DNA of 64,000 nucleotides, from NCBI RefSeq assembly GCF_018199995.1, contig NZ_CP073578.1, forward strand, positions 496,001 to 560,000, read 5' to 3'. Under the pieces are notes generated by a model. It searched no databases. It saw nothing but the letters and a program-made list of their open reading frames with translations, and was not told where the DNA came from. Each line of letters opens with the position of its first letter. Within the stretch, counting starts at the first letter, position 1. The position numbers and the translations under genes are program-made. This DNA is from Photobacterium sp. GJ3 (lineage in GTDB: Bacteria > Pseudomonadota > Gammaproteobacteria > Enterobacterales > Vibrionaceae). Shown one piece after another: positions 10,250 through 20,747 of the stretch.

Positions 10250-11389
10250 TTGAGCAAATCGGCGCTGTTAGTCCTTGAGGACGGGACTGTATTCCACGGC
10301 GTATCCATCGGTGCAGATGGTTCGGCCGTTGGTGAAGTTGTTTTCAATACCTCGATGACGGGGTATCAGGAAATTCTCACTGACCCCTCTTACTCTCAAC
10401 AGATTGTGACCCTTACTTATCCCCACATTGGCAACACCGGAACCAATTCCGAAGACGAAGAATCTACTTCAATCCATGCGCAAGGCCTGGTAATTCGCGA
10501 CCTCCCTCTGATTGCTTCCAATTTCCGCTCCCAACAGACCCTGTCTGATTATCTGAAATCCCAGAATATTGTCGGCATTGCTGATATTGATACCCGTAAA
10601 CTGACCCGTTTGCTGCGTGAGAAAGGCGCTCAGAACGGTTGCATCATGGCGGGAGATAATCTGGACCCTGCACTGGCGCTGGAAAAAGCAAAAGCGTTTC
10701 CTGGCCTGAAAGGTATGGATCTGGCGAAAGAGGTAACGACCAAAGAAAACTACAGCTGGACACAAGGTTCCTGGACGCTGGAAAACGGCTTGCCGGAAGC
10801 ACAGGACGCGAGCGACCTGCCTTACCATGTTGTGGCGTATGATTTCGGTGCCAAGCGCAATATTCTGCGCATGCTGGTTGACCGCGGCTGCCGCCTGACC
10901 GTTGTGCCGGCTGAAACGTCAGCCGAGGACGTGCTGGCCATGAATCCGGACGGTATTTTCCTGTCGAACGGACCAGGCGACCCGGAACCATGTACTTATG
11001 CGATTGAAGCCACTCAAACCTTCCTGGACAAAGGACTGCCAATCTTTGGCATCTGCCTGGGCCACCAGATTCTGGCGCTGGCCAGCGGTGCCAAGACGGT
11101 GAAAATGAAGTTCGGCCACCACGGTGCGAACCACCCGGTGAAAGATCTGGACCGCAATGTTGTGATGATCACCAGCCAGAACCACGGCTTTGCTGCCGAC
11201 GAAGAGACGCTGCCAGAGAACCTGCGCGCCACGCATAAATCTCTGTTTGATGGTTCCCTGCAGGGAATTCACCGTACCGACAAGCCAGCGTTCAGCTTCC
11301 AGGGTCACCCGGAAGCCAGCCCGGGCCCGCACGATGCGGCACCACTTTTTGACCACTTTATCGAACTGATTAAACAGCACAGCGCCTAA
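10250..11389 (+). CDS. carA: Carbamoyl phosphate synthase small subunit (glutaminase)
   Basis: Releases ammonia from glutamine and tunnels it to CarB for carbamoyl phosphate, the shared precursor of arginine and pyrimidines. Class I amidotransferase triad: nucleophile Cys269 in GICLGHQ, and His-Glu in GHPEASPGP near the end. At 379 residues it matches the family. The start is TTG at 10250, five bases after GGAGG, and E. coli carA also begins with TTG; an in-frame TTG at 10238 overlaps that ribosome-binding site and is rejected. It is 17 bases from carB. Confidence 0.97.
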   Translation: MSKSALLVLEDGTVFHGVSIGADGSAVGEVVFNTSMTGYQEILTDPSYSQQIVTLTYPHIGNTGTNSEDEESTSIHAQGLVIRDLPLIASNFRSQQTLSDYLKSQNIVGIADIDTRKLTRLLREKGAQNGCIMAGDNLDPALALEKAKAFPGLKGMDLAKEVTTKENYSWTQGSWTLENGLPEAQDASDLPYHVVAYDFGAKRNILRMLVDRGCRLTVVPAETSAEDVLAMNPDGIFLSNGPGDPEPCTYAIEATQTFLDKGLPIFGICLGHQILALASGAKTVKMKFGHHGANHPVKDLDRNVVMITSQNHGFAADEETLPENLRATHKSLFDGSLQGIHRTDKPAFSFQGHPEASPGPHDAAPLFDHFIELIKQHSA

Positions 11390-11406
11390 GCCGGAGTAGT
11401 AAAACG

Positions 11407-14400
11407 ATGCCAAAACGTACTGACATACAAAGTGTTCTGATTCTGGGTGCCGGTCCGATTGTGATTGGCCAGGCGTGTGAATTTGACTATTCAGGCGCAC
11501 AAGCCTGTAAAGCGCTGCGTGAAGAAGGTTATCGCGTCATCCTGGTGAACTCGAATCCCGCGACGATCATGACCGACCCTGAAATGGCGGATGCGACTTA
11601 TATTGAGCCGATCCACTGGGAAGTGGTTCGTAAAATCATCGAAAAAGAGCGTCCGGACGCGATCCTGCCAACCATGGGCGGCCAGACGGCACTGAACTGT
11701 GCCCTGGCGCTGGAAAAGCATGGTGTGCTGGAAGAATTCGGCGTCGAGATGATTGGTGCGACTGCAGACGCGATTGATAAAGCCGAAGACCGTTCACGCT
11801 TCGACAAAGCGATGAAGTCAATTGGTCTGGCGTGTCCGCGCGCAGATACTGCGAAGAACATGGAAGAAGCCTACAAAGTCCTCGCTATGGTCGGCTTCCC
11901 TTGTATTATCCGTCCGTCCTTCACCATGGGTGGGACCGGTGGCGGTATCGCGTACAACAAAGAAGAATTCGAAGAAATCTGCCGTCGTGGTCTGGATCTT
12001 TCTCCAACCAATGAGCTGCTGATTGATGAATCTCTGATTGGCTGGAAAGAGTACGAGATGGAAGTGGTCCGTGACAAAGCGGACAACTGTATCATCGTTT
12101 GTGCGATTGAAAACTTTGACCCGATGGGCATTCACACCGGTGACTCCATCACGGTTGCACCTGCTCAGACACTGACAGACAAAGAATATCAGCTGATGCG
12201 GAATGCTTCTCTGGCCGTTCTGCGTGAAATCGGTGTAGAAACCGGTGGCTCCAACGTTCAGTTCGGGATTAACCCGAAAGATGGCCGGATGGTCATCATC
12301 GAGATGAACCCGCGTGTTTCACGTTCTTCTGCACTGGCGTCGAAAGCAACAGGCTTCCCGATTGCAAAAGTGGCAGCAAAACTGGCCGTTGGCTTCACGC
12401 TTGATGAGCTGATGAACGACATCACCGGTGGTGCAACGCCTGCGTCGTTCGAACCAACCATCGACTACGTTGTCACCAAGATTCCACGCTTTAACTTCGA
12501 AAAATTCGCGGGTGCAAACGACCGCCTGACGACTCAGATGAAGTCTGTCGGTGAGGTGATGGCGATAGGCCGGAACCAGCAGGAATCGCTGCAAAAAGCA
12601 CTGCGTGGTCTGGAAGTGGGGGCCAATGGCTTCGACGAGATGGTTGATCTGGATGATCCGGAAGCATTGACCAAGATCCGCCATGAGTTGAAAGAAGCGG
12701 GTGCTGAGCGTATCTGGTATATCGCGGATGCCTTCCGTGCCGGTCTGTCTGTGGATGGCGTGTTTAACCTGACCAACATCGACCGCTGGTTCCTGGTTCA
12801 GATTGAAGAACTGGTACAGATGGAAGCCAAGGTGAAAGAAGGCGGCTTTGCCGGTCTGACAGGCGACTTCCTGCGTCAGCTGAAGCGTAAAGGCTTCTCG
12901 GATGCGCGCCTGGCGAAACTGCTGGGTGTTGCGGAACTGGAAATCCGCAAAGAGCGTGACCGTCACGACATCCACCCGGTTTACAAGCGTGTGGATACCT
13001 GTGCGGCTGAATTCTCATCAGATACCGCTTACATGTACTCGTCTTATGATGAAGAGTGTGAAGCGAACCCGACTGACCGTGACAAGATCATGGTGCTGGG
13101 CGGTGGTCCAAACCGTATCGGTCAGGGCATTGAATTCGATTACTGCTGCGTTCACGCCTCATTGGCACTGCGCGAAGACGGTTACGAAACCATCATGGTG
13201 AACTGTAACCCAGAAACTGTCTCGACTGATTACGATACCTCGGACCGTCTGTATTTTGAGCCGGTGACGCTGGAAGATGTGCTGTCGATTGTTCGTGTTG
13301 AGAAGCCGAAAGGTGTGATTGTTCAGTACGGTGGTCAAACCCCGCTGAAACTGGCACGTGCACTGGAAGCGGCCGGTGTGCCGATTATCGGCACCAGCCC
13401 GGATGCGATTGACCGTGCTGAAGACCGCGAACGTTTCCAGCAAGCGGTTGATCGTCTGGGTCTGAAGCAACCGGAAAATGCGACCGTGACGGCGATGGAG
13501 CAGGCGATTGAGAAATCAAAAGAGATTGGTTTCCCGCTGGTGGTTCGCCCGTCTTATGTTCTGGGTGGTCGTGCGATGGAAATCGTCTACGACGAAACCG
13601 ATCTGCGCCGCTACTTCAACGAAGCCGTCAGTGTGTCCAACGAATCTCCGGTTCTGCTGGACCGTTTCCTGGATGATGCGACTGAAGTGGATGTGGATGC
13701 GATTTGTGATGGTGAGCGCGTTGTGATCGGCGGCATCATGGAGCACATCGAGCAAGCGGGTGTTCACTCGGGTGACTCGGCCTGTTCGCTGCCTGCATAC
13801 ACCCTGAGCCAGGAAATTCAGGATGAAATGCGCCGTCAGGTTGAAAAGCTGGCCTTTGAGCTGGGTGTTCGCGGCCTGATGAATACGCAGTTTGCTGTGA
13901 AAGATAACGAAGTTTATCTGATTGAAGTGAACCCGCGTGCAGCCCGGACCGTACCTTTCGTCTCGAAAGCCACCGGTGCGCCGCTGGCGAAAATTGCAGC
14001 CCGTGTGATGGCTGGTCAGTCGCTGGAACAACAAGGTTTCACCAAAGAAATCATTCCACCGTATTACTCGGTGAAAGAAGTGGTGCTGCCATTCAACAAG
14101 TTCCCGGGTGTGGACCCAATCCTTGGCCCTGAAATGCGCTCAACGGGTGAAGTGATGGGTGTGGGCGAGACTTTTGCAGAAGCATTTGCCAAAGCCGAGC
14201 TGGGTTGTGGCAAAGAACACAGCCGCGACCAGAAAGGCCGCGCGCTACTGTCTGTGCGTAACAACGACAAACGCCGAGTGGTGGATCTGGCAGCGAAGCT
14301 GGTGAAACTGGGTTATGAGCTGGATGCAACTCACGGTACTGCAGTGATTCTGGGTGAAGCGGGCATCAATCCGCGTTTGGTGAATAAGGTGCATGAAGGC

Positions 14401-14631
14401 CGTCCTCACATTCTTGACCGCATCAAGAACAATGAGTACAGCTACATCATCAACACGGCAGAAGGTCGTCAGGCGATTGAAGACTCCAAAGTCCTGCGTC
14501 GTGGTGCACTGGCCGAGAAAGTGAACTACACCACAACGCTGAATGCTGCCTTTGCAACCTGTATGGCACTGACTGCGGATGACCGCAATACAGTCACTTC
14601 CGTTCAGGAACTGCATGCCCGAATCAAATAA
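11407..14631 (+). CDS. carB: Carbamoyl phosphate synthase large subunit
   Basis: Synthetase subunit of 1074 residues, full length. It contains two homologous ATP-grasp halves: the first begins [20 protein letters not shown] and the second (about residue 557) [19 protein letters not shown]. Each half has a glycine-rich ATP loop (TMGGTGGG and VLGGRAM). The last 130 residues form the allosteric domain that binds UMP, IMP or ornithine. It forms an operon with carA and ends at a strong terminator. Confidence 0.98.
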   Translation: MPKRTDIQSVLILGAGPIVIGQACEFDYSGAQACKALREEGYRVILVNSNPATIMTDPEMADATYIEPIHWEVVRKIIEKERPDAILPTMGGQTALNCALALEKHGVLEEFGVEMIGATADAIDKAEDRSRFDKAMKSIGLACPRADTAKNMEEAYKVLAMVGFPCIIRPSFTMGGTGGGIAYNKEEFEEICRRGLDLSPTNELLIDESLIGWKEYEMEVVRDKADNCIIVCAIENFDPMGIHTGDSITVAPAQTLTDKEYQLMRNASLAVLREIGVETGGSNVQFGINPKDGRMVIIEMNPRVSRSSALASKATGFPIAKVAAKLAVGFTLDELMNDITGGATPASFEPTIDYVVTKIPRFNFEKFAGANDRLTTQMKSVGEVMAIGRNQQESLQKALRGLEVGANGFDEMVDLDDPEALTKIRHELKEAGAERIWYIADAFRAGLSVDGVFNLTNIDRWFLVQIEELVQMEAKVKEGGFAGLTGDFLRQLKRKGFSDARLAKLLGVAELEIRKERDRHDIHPVYKRVDTCAAEFSSDTAYMYSSYDEECEANPTDRDKIMVLGGGPNRIGQGIEFDYCCVHASLALREDGYETIMVNCNPETVSTDYDTSDRLYFEPVTLEDVLSIVRVEKPKGVIVQYGGQTPLKLARALEAAGVPIIGTSPDAIDRAEDRERFQQAVDRLGLKQPENATVTAMEQAIEKSKEIGFPLVVRPSYVLGGRAMEIVYDETDLRRYFNEAVSVSNESPVLLDRFLDDATEVDVDAICDGERVVIGGIMEHIEQAGVHSGDSACSLPAYTLSQEIQDEMRRQVEKLAFELGVRGLMNTQFAVKDNEVYLIEVNPRAARTVPFVSKATGAPLAKIAARVMAGQSLEQQGFTKEIIPPYYSVKEVVLPFNKFPGVDPILGPEMRSTGEVMGVGETFAEAFAKAELGCGKEHSRDQKGRALLSVRNNDKRRVVDLAAKLVKLGYELDATHGTAVILGEAGINPRLVNKVHEGRPHILDRIKNNEYSYIINTAEGRQAIEDSKVLRRGALAEKVNYTTTLNAAFATCMALTADDRNTVTSVQELHARIK

Positions 14632-14669
14632 GTTTGATTCACACTCAGTGAAATAACACTGAAATCCTG

Positions 14670-14704
14670 CAGGCCCCGGCAAATTGTCGGGGCCTGTTTT
14701 TTTT
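14670..14704 (+). terminator. Terminator after carB
   Basis: Nine-bp stem CAGGCCCCG/CGGGGCCTG followed by eight T. Confidence 0.9.
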
Positions 14705-14963
14705 GTCTCTGATCTTTGCGTGCTGCATGATCGTGATAAAACTCATCACTTGAATTTTGCATCATTCCACATGGCAATTGAGAGCAGGATTGTACTTTTC
14801 AGTCTCATTTCTCCCTTTTTTTGTATCTGAATCAATCTGACCTAGTTTTGAACTCAGCAAGCTTTTTTCACGGCTCACTGAGTCAAATACTCACGCTTGA
14901 AGCGTGGTGTACTGCGGCTTTGCGGATGAAAAGCCGAGACACAGACAAAAATAAGGAATGGTT
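14705..14963 (+). promoter_or_regulatory. Leader region of the oxidase cluster
   Basis: A weak promoter candidate is TTGTAT (14821) - 16 - TAGTTT (14843). Two structures precede the gene: CACGCTT-g-AAGCGTG (14892-14906) and CGGCTTT-8-AAAGCCG (14915-14936), the second ending 17 bases before the Shine-Dalgarno. They could be an operator and an mRNA hairpin; no regulator can be named. Confidence 0.35.
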
Positions 14964-16777
14964 ATGTCAGACGTCAGTTTATTAGAGGATGCGTTCCACG
15001 GCCTGCTCCCGTTTGAGCAGGATGAAATTGCGCAGGCTTATCAAGCTTATCTCAAATCTGGGTTGCCTGAATCCAATACGGAATCCAAACACATTCTGAT
15101 TCTCGGTTGCGGGATTGCCGGTATGGTCTCGGCGGCTTTATTAAGAAAAGCCGGGCATCGGGTCACCATTGTTGAAGGGAATACTCGGGTCGGGGGCGGA
15201 TCCGGACATTTCGAAATACCCCGCAAAAGCGATATTTTGAAGATGACCATTTATCGGCTGAAGCTGGCGCAATGCGAATTCCGGATCAACACAAACTGGT
15301 GCAGTATCTGATTGATTCGACCGGTGTTCAGAAACAACTCTTCCTGAATAAAAGTATTTCGAGAAAAGACGCGCTTTCCGGAAAGATCCAGCAGCCGGAC
15401 CGTGATGCGCAGGGTAATGTTGATCTTTCGAACCTGGCAGCGACCGGGAATAACCTCGTTCATGTGAACCGACGCCATGTCTTGCGGAAAAATTACGAGC
15501 TGGAAGGGTCAGATGTTAATGAATTGCTGAACTATGACCTGAACGAGAACGAGAAATTTTCCACTGCATCTGAATTACTGGAAAAAGCGATTGGCGATCT
15601 GGTGAATCAGGTTCATGCGGATCCGAAAACAGCCTGGCCTCAGATCATTGAAAAATACGGTGAGTATTCCATGCGCCGCTTCCTGAAAGAGGCCATCGTT
15701 GAACTCAGTGGAAAGGAGCATTTATCGGAAAATGCACTCGAGATGATCGGCGTGATCGAGAATCTTGAATCCCGTATGTCTTACTCCTTTATTCAGAGCT
15801 TTATTGAGCTCGCCATCATACGGCCGGACACTGCTTTCTGGTTGATTCAGGGCGGCACAGATAAATTCACGCAAGCCTATTATGAGCAGGAAAATCTTGA
15901 TGATGTGACTTACCTGAATCAGACCGTCAACGCGCTGTATTTGTGCGAAGAAACCGGCAAAGTCAAAATTAAAACGGAAGTGTCCCACGATATTGCTGAT
16001 CGGCTGGAGCAGGACCAGGCCGTTGCCAAGCTGCTGTCGGAACGCAGCTGGGACGAAGCGATTGTGACGATTCCGTTTTCGAGTTTCCGGATGGTGCAGG
16101 TGTGGCCGGAAATCAGTCAGGAAAAACGCAAAGCCGTGCGTGAACTGCATTACGATGCTGCGACCAAAGTGCTGCTGGAGTTCCGGGAGCGTTTCTGGGA
16201 AACCCGCAATGAGATTTACGGCGGTGGTTCGGTCACCGATCTGCCGAACCGATTTATGTACTACCCGAGTGAGCGCATGGGTTCCAGTAAAGGCGGTGTG
16301 ATGCTGGCGAGCTATTCCTGGGCAGATGATGCCCGTAAATGGGATTCGATGTCGGACTATGATCGCTATTGCTATGCGCTCAACAATGTCGCCATTGTAC
16401 ATGCCGACCATGATCCTGGCGCGGATGACGCCGTCAGGGAAGCTGCGCAACAGAAAATCCGGGATTTGTGCGTGTTTGATCCGAAGAAGTACAAGGACAA
16501 TCAGGACAACATCGTTGGCGCAGCAACGGTCAGTTGGATGAACGATCCTTATGCTTTCGGCGAGGCGGCGATTTTCTATCCGGGGCAGCTCCATTTACTG
16601 CACAAAGCCATCATTCAGTCGGAGTGGCCGCACCCGGAAACCGGCAAAGCCCGGCTCCACTTCGCCGGTGAACATGCATCCCTGAAGCACGCCTGGATTG
16701 AAGGGGCCGTGGAGTCGGCGGTCAATGCGGCACTGCTGGCAAACGAAAATGAGTTGCCCACGCTGAAACGCGGATAA
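14964..16777 (+). pseudogene. Flavin amine oxidase / L-amino-acid-oxidase-like protein, frameshifted
   Basis: FAD enzyme of the amine-oxidase superfamily, expected to deaminate an amino acid or amine oxidatively, giving oxo-acid (or aldehyde), NH3 and H2O2. The N-terminus has the dinucleotide motif LGCGIAGMVSAALL; the C-terminus has FAGEHASLKHAWIEGAVESA, which closes the FAD site. The frame breaks at 15192-15196: GTC-GGGGG-CGG should read V-G-G-R with six bases between GTC and CGG. Adding one G restores RVGGRIRTF... through EAGAMRIP into the downstream frame, giving 604 residues. ATG 14964 has AAGGA upstream. No other lesion is seen, so a homopolymer sequencing error is quite possible. The stop is nine bases before the next gene. 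Confidence 0.8.
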
Positions 16778-16786
16778 GGAGGCGGC

Positions 16787-17371
16787 ATGGATCGATTGCC
16801 TTATCTCAATCATCCGGACGGACTTTCGGGGGAAGCGCTGGCAGCTTATGAACACATCTCGGCCAGCAGAGGGCATGTCTCCGGCGTATTTGCCTTACTG
16901 CTCAATTCACCGAAAGCCGCGGACCTGGTGGCTGATCTGGGTGGGTTTATCCGGTTCGATTCCTGTCTGAATCCGGCCGTGAAAGAGCTGGTGATCCTCA
17001 CGGCACTCAGTGAAAACGCGTGTCAGTTTGAGTGGGGCTATCATGTTGGTTTTGCGCAAAAGGCGGGTGTGTCCCCTCAGGTGATCGAGGTAATTGGCCA
17101 GCGCTTGTCACTGGACGGGCAGTCAGAGGTCAGTGAACGTGAGCGGGAATTGGTGGCTTATGTGCGTCTGCTGCTGGTGCACAAACGGGTGGATGATTCG
17201 TTATTTCGTAAACTTCAGGCGCAGTACACGGTGCAGGAAATCACTGAAATCACGCTGACGGCGGGCTACTACGCCATGGTCGCCACGCTGCTGAATGCTG
17301 GTCAGATCCCGGCAGCATCCGGAAATCCGGCCTTACCCGAACCGGGTGCATATCGCACCACATCGTTATAA
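16787..17371 (+). CDS. Carboxymuconolactone decarboxylase (CMD)-fold protein
   Basis: A 194-residue all-alpha protein of the CMD/AhpD superfamily, seen from the block VKELVILTALSENACQFEWGYHVGFAQKAGV, which holds the conserved E...C...H pattern. AhpD-type peroxidases need CxxC; here it reads CQFE, so a disulfide reductase role is unlikely. CMD-fold proteins otherwise act as decarboxylases, isomerases or hydrolases in small-molecule pathways. It starts nine bases after the oxidase, with GGAGG overlapping that stop, so both are in one operon. A second CMD protein ends the cluster. Confidence 0.8.
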   Translation: MDRLPYLNHPDGLSGEALAAYEHISASRGHVSGVFALLLNSPKAADLVADLGGFIRFDSCLNPAVKELVILTALSENACQFEWGYHVGFAQKAGVSPQVIEVIGQRLSLDGQSEVSERERELVAYVRLLLVHKRVDDSLFRKLQAQYTVQEITEITLTAGYYAMVATLLNAGQIPAASGNPALPEPGAYRTTSL

Positions 17372-17382
17372 ATACAAAGCAA

Positions 17383-17415
17383 AAGCCGGTGCATACAGCA
17401 CCGGCTTATTTTTTA
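17383..17415 (+). terminator. Terminator inside the oxidase cluster
   Basis: Ten-bp perfect stem AAGCCGGTGC/GCACCGGCTT followed by A and six T. It splits the cluster into an upstream pair and a downstream trio. Confidence 0.88.
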
Positions 17416-17469
17416 TCTATCACTGAGTGGACGCTGTCCGGTGGTCTCAGATGCATAGGGAGATGAGCA

Positions 17470-18921
17470 ATGCCTGTGAATTTAAATCAAACCAATATTG
17501 GCTTAGACGACCCAAACTTTCAGACCGTTTTTGCTAACTTACAGGGCAACATTCTGAAAGGTCACGGCCGCGATGCCGCCCGGCATATTTTTTTCAGTCT
17601 GGGTTCGGATGAAGCCGCAAACCGGCGCTGGATTCGGCAACTGGCTGAAACAGTGACCTCCATGTCGGAACAGGATCGCCAGCATCAGGCCTTTAAACAG
17701 CAGGGCAAAGCCGATCATCTGTTTGTCAATCTGATGCTCAGTGCGACGGGATACCGCCACCTTGGGGTGGCACAGACACAATGGCCGGATGATCCGGCAT
17801 TTCTGGCCGGGATGAAAGACTTAACACAGCGCTACGATACCGCGCCACGGGGGGATCACAAACCCACAGCAAATCCGCTGAATGATGACTTATCACAGTG
17901 GGAAGCATCGTTCACACAATCGATTGATGGCATGGTGATTTTCGCGCTCAGCGGCGATCCGGCAACGGTCGATCAATCGCTGGATCAACAGGTTCAGGCC
18001 CTGAAGCAATCACTGGATGGCATCGGGCAGATTGTCGTGGTGCAGCGTGGTCACGTGATGCGCAATGACAAGCAGCAGGTGATTGAACACTTTGGCTTTG
18101 TGGATGGGGTCAGTAATCCGAAGTTTCTCTTCTCGGAACTGAATGAGGAATATCGTAACGGCGGTTACAGCCAGAATGATCCGAGCGCGCCGCTCAGTCT
18201 GGTGATGGTGCCGGATCCCGGGGGCGATAAGTCGAGTTTTGGCACCTATGTGGTGTACCGGAAGTTGCAGCAAAACATCAAGGGGTTCTGGCAACGCGCG
18301 GATTTGCTGGCCAATACCCTGTCTGAAAAAACGGATCAGAAAGTTTCGCCGGAATTTGCTGGTGCCCTGTGTGTCGGACGGTTCAAAGATGGCACCCCTA
18401 TCAGTGAACAGGCCGGGGATGGCTGGACCAATCTGTTCAATAACTTCAACTTTGATCAGGATGCCGATGGCTTGCGGTGCCCGTTTCATGCCCATGTCCG
18501 GAAGACCAATCCACGGGGCGATACGGTTCGTCAGTTTAATTCACCGCCCACGATCGAACGCAGTCGCCGGATTGTCCGTCGCGGGATCAGTTTTGGTGAT
18601 GCGGAACTCAACCCTGCCACGGAATGGACGGATGCCGGGCTGCTGTTTCTGAGTTTTCAGGCCAGCATTGTCGATCAGTTTATCTTCATGCAGCACACCT
18701 GGTGTAATAACGAAAACTTCCTGCGCGGAGATGTCGGGTTAGATCCTTTAGTGGGTCAGCTTCCATCCGGACAAACACCAGCGTCGCAGACCTGGTCCAC
18801 GGGCTGGGGAAGCCCGACGGCAGACAAAGTAAGCTTCAGCTTTTCCGGATTTGTGCGTACGAAAGGTGGCGAGTACTTCTTTATGCCGAGTCTTCATTTC
18901 CTGAAAAACTTACCGGCATGA
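17470..18921 (+). CDS. DyP-type haem peroxidase
   Basis: A 483-residue dye-decolourising peroxidase. The catalytic Asp is in GFVDGVSNP (Asp212), the proximal haem His is His342 in HAHVRKTNPR, and a distal Arg follows in the RRGISFG region. These peroxidases oxidise phenolics, dyes and other substrates with H2O2. No signal peptide or encapsulin-targeting tail is evident, so it is probably cytoplasmic. Its length fits the longer DyP classes. It lies after a terminator but only 11 bases before the ThDP enzyme; no clear promoter is seen in the 50 bases between the terminator and the start. Confidence 0.9.
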   Translation: MPVNLNQTNIGLDDPNFQTVFANLQGNILKGHGRDAARHIFFSLGSDEAANRRWIRQLAETVTSMSEQDRQHQAFKQQGKADHLFVNLMLSATGYRHLGVAQTQWPDDPAFLAGMKDLTQRYDTAPRGDHKPTANPLNDDLSQWEASFTQSIDGMVIFALSGDPATVDQSLDQQVQALKQSLDGIGQIVVVQRGHVMRNDKQQVIEHFGFVDGVSNPKFLFSELNEEYRNGGYSQNDPSAPLSLVMVPDPGGDKSSFGTYVVYRKLQQNIKGFWQRADLLANTLSEKTDQKVSPEFAGALCVGRFKDGTPISEQAGDGWTNLFNNFNFDQDADGLRCPFHAHVRKTNPRGDTVRQFNSPPTIERSRRIVRRGISFGDAELNPATEWTDAGLLFLSFQASIVDQFIFMQHTWCNNENFLRGDVGLDPLVGQLPSGQTPASQTWSTGWGSPTADKVSFSFSGFVRTKGGEYFFMPSLHFLKNLPA

Positions 18922-18932
18922 CAGGAGGTCCA

Positions 18933-20723
18933 ATGCAAGACGATCCGACAACAATGCCCGTTGCACGTTATGTTCTGAAAGCCATTCAGGCCAATGGCGT
19001 TGACCATGTATTTATGGTCCCTGGCGGGGTGGTGGACCCGTTTCTCAATCAGTTTGGAACGGGGGGTGAGGATGTGAAAGCCATCGTGGCGGCCAGTGAA
19101 ACCGGTGCAGCTTACATGGCGGATGGCTATGCCAGAGCCAGCGGTCGGTTTGGTGTCTGTATGGGCATCGGCGGCCCCGGCATGGCCAATATGATCGGGC
19201 CGCTGGCAACGGCTTATACCGATGAATCCCCGGTGCTGGCGCTGGCTGGGGAAATTCCGACCGCATGGAATGGCCGGGGTGGGTTTCAGGATGCCAGTGA
19301 AGCCGGGCTGAATGATATCAGCATGCTGAGTCCGGTCACGGAAATGGCGATGAAAGCCCCGGAAGCGGACATGGTGCCGCATTTGCTGGACCGGGCATTT
19401 CGCACCATGCTGGGACAGTCGCTCAGGCCGGTCAGCCTGAGTTTTCCCAAGGAAATTCAGACGCAGACACTGAACGGTCAGCAACATCCTGTCCCGGTAT
19501 TGCATGATGCAGCACGCACCCCTCGCGCTTTTGACCTGAGCGGCGCTGAGCAATTGTGTCAGGGGTTGATTCAGGCCAGCGAACGGGGCAAAGCGAATGT
19601 GTCGATCCTGGTCGGCAGCGGGGCTATTCGTTCCGAAGCCACGCAAGCGCTGATTACTTTCGCGGAAACTTATCAAATCCCGGTGGCAACAACCCTCAAA
19701 GCCAAAGGCGTCTTTCCGGAAACTCACCCGCTCTCTCTGGGGGTTTTTGGGTATTCAGGCACGCAGCACGCGACGCTGGCCTTGCTGCACCAGCATGCGT
19801 CAGTGTCTGGTCAATCTGAGATTGCAGACAATCAGCTGTTGCTTGTGTTTGGTTCGAGCCTGAATCAGCGGGATACCATGCGCTGGGATCGGGCTTTAAC
19901 ACCGGAAGCTGGCATTTATCAGGTGGATCTGGACATCGGGGTTTTCGACAAAAACTTCCCGGTTGAGGTCCCGATTCAGGGCGATGTGAGTGCGGTGCTG
20001 GACTGGCTGCTGAAGCCGGAGCAAGCAGAGCGGTTACAGCCGCTGCAGGCGATGAATGCACAGCGTCAGGCATGGCTTTGCACGATACAGGAAACCCCAA
20101 GATTCTATGAGCCGGAGGACCTGAGAAGCCAAGCGGTGCCGATGAACCCGGCACGGGTCATTGCTGAACTGCAGCGTATCGCGCCGAAAGACACCGTGAT
20201 GATTGGAGATTCCGGTGCGCACCGGGCGTTTGCCGGACACTATTGGCAATGTGAGGGGCCAAGGCAATATCTGACGGCCACAGCACTGGCGCCGATGGGT
20301 TGGGCGATCCCGGCTGGTGTGGGGGCCAAAGTGGCCAATCCGGATCATCCCTGTGTGGTGATTACCGGGGACGGTTGCATGCTGATGAACGGGATTGAGA
20401 TTCAGACGGCAGCGCGACATCAGTTACCGTTGGTGGTGCTGGTGATCAATAACAGCGCGCTGGGGAATGTCTACCTTCGTGCTGCAACCGACAATGCCAA
20501 AGCGCTCACAACGCTGGCCACACATGACTGGGCGGCATTTTCCCGCGCATTGGGCGGGGAAGGTATCGTGGTTGAGCATCCGGAGGATCTGGCAAAAGCT
20601 TTTGATCTTGCTTTTACCGCCAAAGGCCCCTTTGTGATTGATGCTCGTTGTGACCCGAACATTCAAACACCGGTGAATCCATGGCGTCAGGAACTGGCGC
20701 ATCCCAACTGGTCGGAATCCTGA
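18933..20723 (+). CDS. Thiamine-diphosphate-dependent enzyme (acetolactate synthase / 2-oxo-acid decarboxylase family)
   Basis: A 596-residue, three-domain ThDP enzyme. Glu56 in AASETGAAYMADGYAR is the cofactor-activating glutamate; the ThDP/Mg site GDGCMLMNG...VINNSALGN is in the C-terminal domain. The family decarboxylates 2-oxo acids and may ligate the product. Substrate cannot be read from sequence: it is neither the housekeeping IlvB/IlvG nor part of an ilv operon. The start ATG 18933 has a perfect AGGAGG; an ATG at 18918 overlaps the DyP stop and is less likely. It could act on the oxo-acid made by the cluster's amino acid oxidase. Confidence 0.85.
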   Translation: MQDDPTTMPVARYVLKAIQANGVDHVFMVPGGVVDPFLNQFGTGGEDVKAIVAASETGAAYMADGYARASGRFGVCMGIGGPGMANMIGPLATAYTDESPVLALAGEIPTAWNGRGGFQDASEAGLNDISMLSPVTEMAMKAPEADMVPHLLDRAFRTMLGQSLRPVSLSFPKEIQTQTLNGQQHPVPVLHDAARTPRAFDLSGAEQLCQGLIQASERGKANVSILVGSGAIRSEATQALITFAETYQIPVATTLKAKGVFPETHPLSLGVFGYSGTQHATLALLHQHASVSGQSEIADNQLLLVFGSSLNQRDTMRWDRALTPEAGIYQVDLDIGVFDKNFPVEVPIQGDVSAVLDWLLKPEQAERLQPLQAMNAQRQAWLCTIQETPRFYEPEDLRSQAVPMNPARVIAELQRIAPKDTVMIGDSGAHRAFAGHYWQCEGPRQYLTATALAPMGWAIPAGVGAKVANPDHPCVVITGDGCMLMNGIEIQTAARHQLPLVVLVINNSALGNVYLRAATDNAKALTTLATHDWAAFSRALGGEGIVVEHPEDLAKAFDLAFTAKGPFVIDARCDPNIQTPVNPWRQELAHPNWSES

Positions 20724-20747
20724 TTTTTCAGAAAAGGAGTGAAATGG

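Noticed and set aside
10177..10278. 33-codon frame overlapping the carA start, as a possible leader peptide
   Set aside because: No Shine-Dalgarno, begins inside promoter 2, and has no arginine or pyrimidine-related codon pattern.
15150..15280. Programmed -1 frameshift in the flavin oxidase
   Set aside because: No slippery heptamer of the X XXY YYZ kind and no clear downstream pseudoknot; a lost G explains it more simply.
16787..17371. AhpD-type alkyl hydroperoxide reductase
   Set aside because: The CxxC motif needed for that chemistry is absent (CQFE).
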